DNA of 64,000 nt from Ulota crispa. Its lineage: Eukaryota > Streptophyta > Bryopsida > Orthotrichales > Orthotrichaceae. Shown here piece after piece: positions 57,601 to 64,000 of the stretch (positions are counted from its first letter, which is position 1; each line of letters opens with the position of its first letter). The stretch covers positions 7,628,501 through 7,692,500 of the forward strand of contig OY987244.1 in NCBI GenBank assembly GCA_963920765.1, in the 5' to 3' direction. Both the position numbers and the translations under genes were made by a program. Below the pieces are notes generated by a model. The model saw nothing but the letters and a program-made list of their open reading frames with translations. It searched no databases and had not been told where the DNA came from.

Positions 57601-60600
57601 TCCTATGGTGATGCACAATCTCTCCCAAAAATTGTTGGACCCTGCTTGTTTGCACTCTTCTTCTGAACTGCAAGCTTTCTCTTCAATCCAATTCAAAAAG
57701 AAAGGAAGTCCGCCACAGTTGTCAAACAATTCCACTGCTTTGTATTTCCATATACTGGTTTTTCTAAATACGTCTACTTCATTTTTTTGAGAGTGATTAA
57801 AATGCAGAAGGACACGTCCACTGCCATTTCCGGGGAGTCAACAGAACATACTCTTATCGTGAACGCCACGTTTTCTGTGTGGCCAGAACCTGCTCTTTAT
57901 TTGTGGTTCAACTCTCGAATCAATGGTGACATCACTACCTCTAATTATGAGCCAGATGCATGCATAAATAAAGGCCAGAGTCGGTGTCGGTTTACGTGGT
58001 ATGGGATAAAATGTACTGTCATGGGATAGTGTGTTTGACTCAACAGTATGCAGTCTTTTGCCTTTTAATCATTCTATTCTCTCCTCGTAGGAGTGATAGC
58101 CTGATAGGACGTATACGACAGTGACATTGCTGTGTTTTCTGGTTCTTGACTCTGCCACGTTCCTCTTAACTGTCTTTCGTTTTTCTCTGCTGATAGAGCA
58201 AGAGAAAGAGACGCTAAACATCGTGAATGAAACGTCTGGGGGAATGGTTTTTTTTCTTAAGGTCAAATGGACCTATATAGTTGTATTATGGACCCCATCA
58301 GGTTACTTGTTGCCTTTGAGAGTATCAATATGTTGAGTTATAACGGCGAACTTAAAACCCATGTTGCTGCCGATAGAGCAGTTATCACGGGAATAGCATT
58401 GTACTTTTGTCTCAGACTGATTTTGAGGCTCATATAAATGAGAGCGGTAGTTTTGTATCCAGGACAAAGCGCTGCCAGTGAGTTGATTTGAAGCATACTG
58501 AAGTCGAAACGTTCCAGCACAGTAAATTAGATCAGTATTAAGTATACTGCTAACACGATCTTCCAAACTCTGGAACTTTTTCGATGTTGGGCTGTTGTCG
58601 TGTGTTCACATTCTAAGACGGAAATTGAAGCTTGTCTTGTCCCAGAATGCCTCAGTGTAATCAACGCTGGTCCCTTATTGACTGGGAGAATTCCGGCTCT
58701 TAGCCGGCACTCTTTTACATTTAATGGAAGCTACTTTTTTTGTAAACTGGCCCTTTTTTAGCAGTAGATTAATCCTCTGAGCTCATGTTTTCCAACTTTG
58801 AGCTAGCGATCACAAATTTTCCAGGGAATGGTGGGATGTCAGAATTGAAGACTTCTTCTCCGAGATGAGAGACGATTTGGAAAATGTAAAGCGCTGATGT
58901 GTTAACGAGATCATGGGTGAGTAGATGGCTGACAGTCTGACACCAACACCATTGGACGGTCTCTTCCAGGTTCGATAAATGATTTCTAACTTTCGTTTTA
59001 GTCCACTTCTGGATCTCCGCCACGTAGCCAGTGTCTATCTGAGGGGGCTAGCTTTCGTACTCTAGCTTATTGCTCTGCAATGACATATTTTCATTAGTGT
59101 CAAAACGAAAGGACATTTTGGGAAGCTCGATTTGACACCTCTTCTGGGGAGCTAGAACTTTGAATAAAAGGTTAAATTGTGCAAGACCAGATTTGAAAAC
59201 TAACAATGTAAATGCGCAACTGAACTTGCGAAATCTAACAACCTCTTAAAGGATGACAGACCTTGCAGTTCTCCTGGTCAGTGCTTTGCAGGTTCGTTTC
59301 CAAAGTAGCTGATAATACTAACCCGTGGAGTTTAGGAAATGGAGTCTGAATTCGCCTGCAGCTGCTGGCCAGATCTGCCAGCTTGTCTAACGTAGATTCT
59401 CAGAATAAGCTCCGAACTATCAAACAGTCGTGAGAGTCGTGAAGAACTTTAGAGCTTAGAACTTTGAGAGAAAATTCAGTTTGTATTGTCAGCTAGCTAA
59501 TCAAAATTTTCCATCAGTCGAGCCGAAGATGTTGTTTTCCCTGGCTAGTGTGGGTTATTCATCTGTCTGGGTGTGGAGAATTATCTGTTTGTGATCGGTT
59601 TTAATTTGACAGCTTGAAGTCCCAATGGATGGGCCGGGATAAACGAATGAAACTGAATCAATCGATCGTCATTCAATGAATGGGATGCAGGCTGATCATT
59701 TTCCAGAAGAAAGCCAGTTTCAGGTACAGTTATCCGCAATAGATGCGTACTCTGCAAGATCAAAAAGTTCATCAGATCCGAGGCCCTAAAGCAAAGCTGT
59801 TTGCGGTAACGAAGCTGACAACTCAGACTTGAGAAGTACTGTGACGTAGTGCTTAAAAGTTCATGTCTGGTCATAAAGTGCAGGACCTGAGCACGAACTT
59901 TGCAGGTATATTAATACATCGTACACATTGTGCTCGTATGTAGCAATCTTATGAGATTGGTCCTGGTTTCGTAAATGGTAATCCCAGTAGCTGGCTGCTG
60001 TTAGGTCTCGGATTCCATCTGGTTTCTAGAAGAAGTGTGCCAGTCGAGAACTGAAGTTCTTTTCTATCGCATATACTACTCCTGAAAAAAAAAAAAAAAA
60101 AAAAAACTCAGTAAACAATTATGATAATCCTCAAAATCATAGTTTACGTGCATGGCCCGGGACTAGTGGTCAGTTTTCAGGGCCTCCTTCTTCTTTTTGC
60201 CACAACTTGTATGCATTGATTTGTGCAAAATCTTTTCTTTTGTAGGTTGGTGAGGGGGGATGACTAACATATTTCGAGGCAGCAGATCTCTTAGAAGCTC
60301 CTGCGTGACGACAGAAGGCACATTTGTTTCCAAAGACAAGCTCGTCAAGGACCTCAAGTTCTGGAACTTCGAGCGTCTACCTGACAGAGGAGTCGTTGTG
60401 CAATGTGGTATGTGCCGCCAAGATGACCAACTGTCCAACTCTACATAACCCTCTTCTGTCACTTTCATTGCCACATGGCAATCGGAAAGAGGTATAGTTG
60501 TAGAGAGATATAGCCCTAACTATCTATTCCATTTACTTTTGAGAAAATCTTAAATCTCCAAGATTGAATTAGATTTTAACACTGGCCTCTACTAGTCATG

Positions 60601-60641
60601 ATTGGGACTCTGCGAAGTGGCGACGGTGAGCTCCTACTACA
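54613..60641. other. Less repetitive region without a supportable gene
   Basis: Composition is more balanced than elsewhere and few MITEs are seen. Many 60-100 codon frames occur on both strands (for example minus 56607-56338, minus 59874-59581 and minus 60474-60163), but none shows a recognised domain or chains with its neighbours through convincing splice sites. Segments near 55940-56600 and 58500-59800 share short blocks (CGTTCCAGCACAGTAA; GCAAGATC with GATCCG), suggesting a diverged internal duplication. A poly-A run lies at about 60085-60106. Confidence 0.4.
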
Positions 60642-60822
60642 TTAAGGGCCGGATTCCATCGAGGACTTGGACGTCCAGGTCCTTGAGGTCCAGCGAGTTT
60701 CTATTAGCAATTTCTTCCTCCTGGATGACTGATCGGACCTCCAGGTCTCCGGTCCGTAGAGATCGGCTTTACAGGACCTGGAGGGCCTGGAGGTACAGGC
60801 CCTCAATGGAATCTGGTCCTAA
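60642..60822. mobile_element. Small inverted-repeat element (181 bp)
   Basis: The left TTAAGGGCCGGATTCCATCG pairs with the inverse of the right end, TTAGGACCAGATTCCATTGA. Inner GGTCCAG/CCAGG blocks also pair. MITE-like, non-coding. Confidence 0.65.
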
Positions 60823-60880
60823 CATAGAGCCTGTCCCTTGTCTTGATTGTGTGGGACCCTATTTCATGGCACTGTTTTTC

Positions 60881-61117
60881 TTAACCACTGAGCGTCTAGA
60901 GTTATTTTTGGATTTAGGAGAAAATGGGGGTTTAATGGTCACCATAGCTTGGAAAATTACATCCAAAAAAAGTGACCATAGGATTTGAAAAAGGACTACC
61001 TTCTCTGTTGATGGGGACCAACCATGGCTGTTTTCACCGTAAAAATTAAGAAAAAAAATAAGATGAAGTTGTGGGCCTCAACGACAGGATCCTATTGCTG
61101 GGGCACTCAGGGGTTAA
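60881..61117. mobile_element. TTAA-flanked piggyBac-like MITE (237 bp)
   Basis: It starts TTAACCACTGAGCGTC and ends GGCACTCAGGGGTTAA. It is of the ~250-bp class. Its right TTAA is shared with the next element. Confidence 0.75.
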
Positions 61118-61898
61118 CCCTTGAGCGCCCATGTCATTTTTACCAAAATCAAGGTTTTTGGAAACCAACAACTTTGATGCATTGTATCTCAATCAGTTGG
61201 ATGATTCACAAAAAGTGACCATTGAAAATAGTGGAACACCTACTTAGAAAATGGCTTGCAAATTTTGGGAACAATTGATAGTGGAAGATGGGAGATTATA
61301 ACATTTGATCAAACAACATGTGATGGCAAAATCTCATTTCTTGGCAAGTAGTTGCTAGTGGATGACTTTTATGAAATTCTATAGGTCTTTGATTCATCTC
61401 AAATTTTTTGAGTAGCAACTAGCAAGTTAGAGTAGATGTGAATGCACACACTTTGCAAATTCTTGAAGATTTTTGTTTCTTGTATGTTAAGTTTTAGGGC
61501 TTCAATTTGCTATTGCACAAAAAACAATGACCACCACAGGCGGTGAGGATTGCCCTTATAAGGGTTTAGAACATGCTTGAACCCTTGTTGGGGAATTTCC
61601 CACTACTACAAAACACATGCAAAGAAGCTGCAAGGGACATTCACCAATTGCAGCTTGTAAAACTTTGCTTGCTACCACACCATGTTATCCTGTAATTATG
61701 GTGTTTCACCTAATCAAATCTCTCATAGCACTTGTACAACATTTGGCTTTCCTTGCCATGACTCCATTGGCATGGAAAACTTGAATGCCTTCATAAGTAT
61801 TGTTTATAGCAAGATCAAAAAGTTAGATCCGATGCCTCAAACAAGGCTTTGAAGTTATGGAAGGCCAAATTTGAGGCGCTCCAGTGCTCAAGGGTTAA
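61114..61898. mobile_element. TTAA-flanked piggyBac-like MITE (785 bp)
   Basis: It starts TTAACCCTTGAGCGCCC and ends GTGCTCAAGGGTTAA. It begins at the same TTAA that closes 60881-61117, so the two sit head to tail with no spacer. No transposase frame. Confidence 0.75.
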
Positions 61899-62071
61899 TG
61901 CAAACTTTTGCTTCAATTCAGAAAATGAAAGAGATGCGCTACATTTGGTAGACATCTATGTGCACTGCTTTTTTTTGGGGGGGAGCACATATGTGTTGGT
62001 TTGTTGGATGTTTGAGCTACTTTCTAGCAATTCCTTTCCAACAATGATGTCACGGCTCTTTATTTGGGGTA

Positions 62072-62812
62072 GATGCATGGTTGAGTGGCTCAATTTTGGC
62101 AAGAGTCCCTATTCTCAAAGTCCCTTAAGTGGGTTTAATGATTTTGACTCAAATATTAAATTTGCAATTTTATCAAGTGTCATGGCAGCCAAGTGGCCTC
62201 TTCATATCTACAATGGACTTATAAACTCAATCCAACGGTCTGATGTCTTTGGATCTGTTCTTTTTGAAATTATCCACTGCAGGCTGTGTTTTAGGGCTCA
62301 GGCTTAAATCAATCAAAGTTATTCAAAAAGTCCTTATTGCTAAAAGCGGTCCTAGAACTCAGAAAAATATTCAAGTTGGAAAAAAAAAAAGACAAAGGAG
62401 AAAAGGACTTCGTAAAATCTAAGGTTAAAAAATGCATTAAAAAGTCCTTTGCAAACATTCAATACACATTTGCAAAACAAGATTATATTTTCTTAAAGTT
62501 TTACCCAAATACCCATTAGAATCATAGTCCTTTGTATTCTCTTAAGTAACTAAACCATCTTTAAAATGTCCTTGAAAAACTTGCTGACAGCAGAATTGTC
62601 ACACTCATGTTTTTTCAAAAGTCCTCCACACCTCCATAAAATGCCAAAAAAGAAACTGAACAACATTATTGTAGTTACAATGAAGTTTAAGTCTCTAAAA
62701 TGGACTTTTTCTTTTTTTTGAAAATTTCCAATGTACCTTTTAGGCATTTGAAAATTAGATGTATGTAGTTTTTTATAGTGTGACACAATTTTGAGCCACT
62801 CAACCATGCATT
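62072..62812. mobile_element. Possible inverted-repeat element
   Basis: GATGCATGGTTGAGTGGCTC near 62072 is inverse to GAGCCACTCAACCATGCAT near 62793. Arms are only ~30 bp and the interior is unique and AT-rich. An open frame of 152 codons from 61849 runs across the boundary of the preceding element and is not taken as a gene. Confidence 0.4.
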
Positions 62813-62826
62813 CATCCTTTGGCTAT

Positions 62827-63162
62827 ACGTGTTATTCATTAATTTGGGAAAACAATGGGTACCATTTTGTACCTCACTTTAATCCAAAATAGCCACCTTA
62901 ACTTATGTCAACAAACCACATGGAACCATATTCATTAAATTAAGGAAGTCACCTTAGGCTTAAACCTAGTTAATGAACTTCTGTCCAAAATTTCAAAAGT
63001 TAATGAACTTTCTGTCCAAAAAGAGCATATTTTTGGAAGATATATATCTCATTTCATTGGAAAGCAATCAACGGATTCCCAATTCAAATAATATGGCATT
63101 CTCTGGAAAAAAAAGCCAGAAGTCCCACTTTGTATGCTCTTTCCCAAATTAACAAATTACTT
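62827..63162. mobile_element. MITE, ATTCATTAAATTGGG family (~300-bp subfamily)
   Basis: It starts ACGTGTTATTCATTAATTTG and ends near CCCAAATTAACAAATTAC. It is the inverse homologue of 33583-33882 over most of its length. An internal ACCATATTCATTAAATTAAG repeats the terminal motif. Confidence 0.65.
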
Positions 63163-63993
63163 GATGCCATCAGTTTTTTTGTTGACGCATCAAAGTGAGA
63201 GCATCGCCACCACTCTCCCTCAATAGATACCACAACCAGAGATTTGGAGGACCACTAAGCGAGCCACTTCATGTGCCGGCTTGCCTTCTCAAGTGCTCTT
63301 CCACTGCGCACTCTTGCTAACCTTTTGTCTCTCTTGCTAATCCTTGCCACTCATGCTACTTTGTCACCCTAAATTGATATGAAAGGCAATAAACTCTCCC
63401 TCCCGCGAGTTGTAATGTGGACGCGAAAAACCAGGACAATACCATTCACAAGAGCTTATAGCGTTTGCCCTTGAAGTCTGGAAAGGAGTTATGACCATGC
63501 AGTGGAGGACTAGATTTCAATTCTACTACTACTTCAGCAGTTTAACCTCCGTTCCCGTGTGGGGTGGAAATGCTCTGAACCTATTTCAACGCAAGCGGCT
63601 CTTTAGGAGTGCTAGACTTGAAGGTGCTTTCACAAACAATGTCTACAATTGATGTTGTTGACTTGTTTCTTGATATTAAACAAATGTCTGTTATAAAATG
63701 GGAATTGCTAAATCACCATAGTTTTTGCTAAATCCACCACAATACATCATGTTTAAGATTTTTGTAAAGAAAAGAAGGGAAAATTTTGTACTTATGAGAT
63801 GACCAAGTAACAATAATAGTAGACTTACTTGTCCAAGATTATATATATTTAAAGTTATGGAAGTTAAGACAATTAAAAGAAAGTTAAAAGAAAGGGAAGA
63901 GCAAATAAGGAAAGGAAAGAAAAATGGCAAGAGTGAACAAAGAAACGAAAATGAAATGAAAGAGCGGATTGCAGAGTACATATGTCATCATCA
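63163..63993. other. Intergenic stretch without a recognised gene
   Basis: No gene or clear repeat is visible. Confidence 0.4.
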
Positions 63994-64000
63994 TTAACCC
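63994..64000. mobile_element. Probable left end of another TTAA element, cut by the window edge
   Basis: The window ends TTAACCC. Given the density of TTAACCC-starting elements, this is likely another left terminus, but seven bases cannot prove it. Confidence 0.25.

Noticed and set aside
60163-60474. 103-codon minus-strand frame with mixed composition
   Set aside because: It was considered as a gene, but there is no domain, no splice partner and a competing frame on the other strand. Kept only as a mention under the 54.6-60.6 kb region.
60602-60988. 128-codon plus-strand frame
   Set aside because: It crosses one inverted-repeat element and enters another, so it is a chance frame.
61849-62307. 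152-codon plus-strand frame
   Set aside because: It starts inside the end of a TTAA element and continues into unrelated DNA, so it cannot be an old conserved gene. No domain is recognised.

Overview
The window is nuclear DNA from a land plant, probably one with a large, gene-poor genome. The evidence is three spliced plant-type genes (a phytocyanin, a GT29 arabinogalactan-type galactosyltransferase and an FPF1-like protein), GT-AG introns, a plant Ty1/copia retrotransposon and very AT-rich intergenic DNA packed with short inverted-repeat elements. I cannot place the lineage. The gene models would fit a bryophyte, lycophyte, fern or seed plant. There are no rRNA genes, convincing tRNA genes, CRISPR arrays or bacterial operons.

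Layout. 1-4 kb: AT-rich DNA with a foldback element, a degenerate tandem-repeat field and a TTAA-flanked element. 4.6-6.4 kb: a two-exon, GPI-anchored phytocyanin on the minus strand. 10.36-15.87 kb: a complete, recently inserted Ty1/copia element with 283-bp LTRs, a 5-bp target duplication and one in-frame stop in pol. 16-22 kb: intergenic DNA with MITEs. 22.1-24.2 kb: a four-exon GALT29A-like GT29 gene with an FPF1-like open frame just upstream on the same strand. 25-33 kb: a minisatellite, foldbacks and nested MITEs. 34.7-39.4 kb: a three-coding-exon gene for an unrecognised acidic, Ser-rich protein. 40-54.6 kb: a mosaic of nested inverted-repeat elements. 54.6-60.6 kb: less repetitive DNA with no gene I can support. 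60.6-64 kb: more MITEs.

The most striking feature is a set of at least 13 elements that begin TTAACCC(C/T) and end in the inverse, so each is bounded by TTAA. TTAA duplication plus a CCC-starting terminus is the hallmark of the piggyBac superfamily, which is hardly reported from land plants. They fall into several size classes (79, ~250, ~360-400, ~600, ~790 and ~940 bp). One copy interrupts another repeat whose uninterrupted homologue is also in the window, so a precise TTAA-targeted insertion can be read directly. At least two more MITE families are present: one whose ends share ATTCATTAAATTGGG, and one with GGTAGT termini and TAA target duplications (Tourist/Harbinger-like). Several insertions are nested.

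Functionally, the phytocyanin carries a Pro/Ala/Val-rich arabinogalactan-protein-like region, and the GT29 gene belongs to the family that extends arabinogalactan glycans in the Golgi. The two are compatible parts of the same cell-wall glycoprotein biology, but about 16 kb and a retrotransposon separate them and nothing suggests a cluster.
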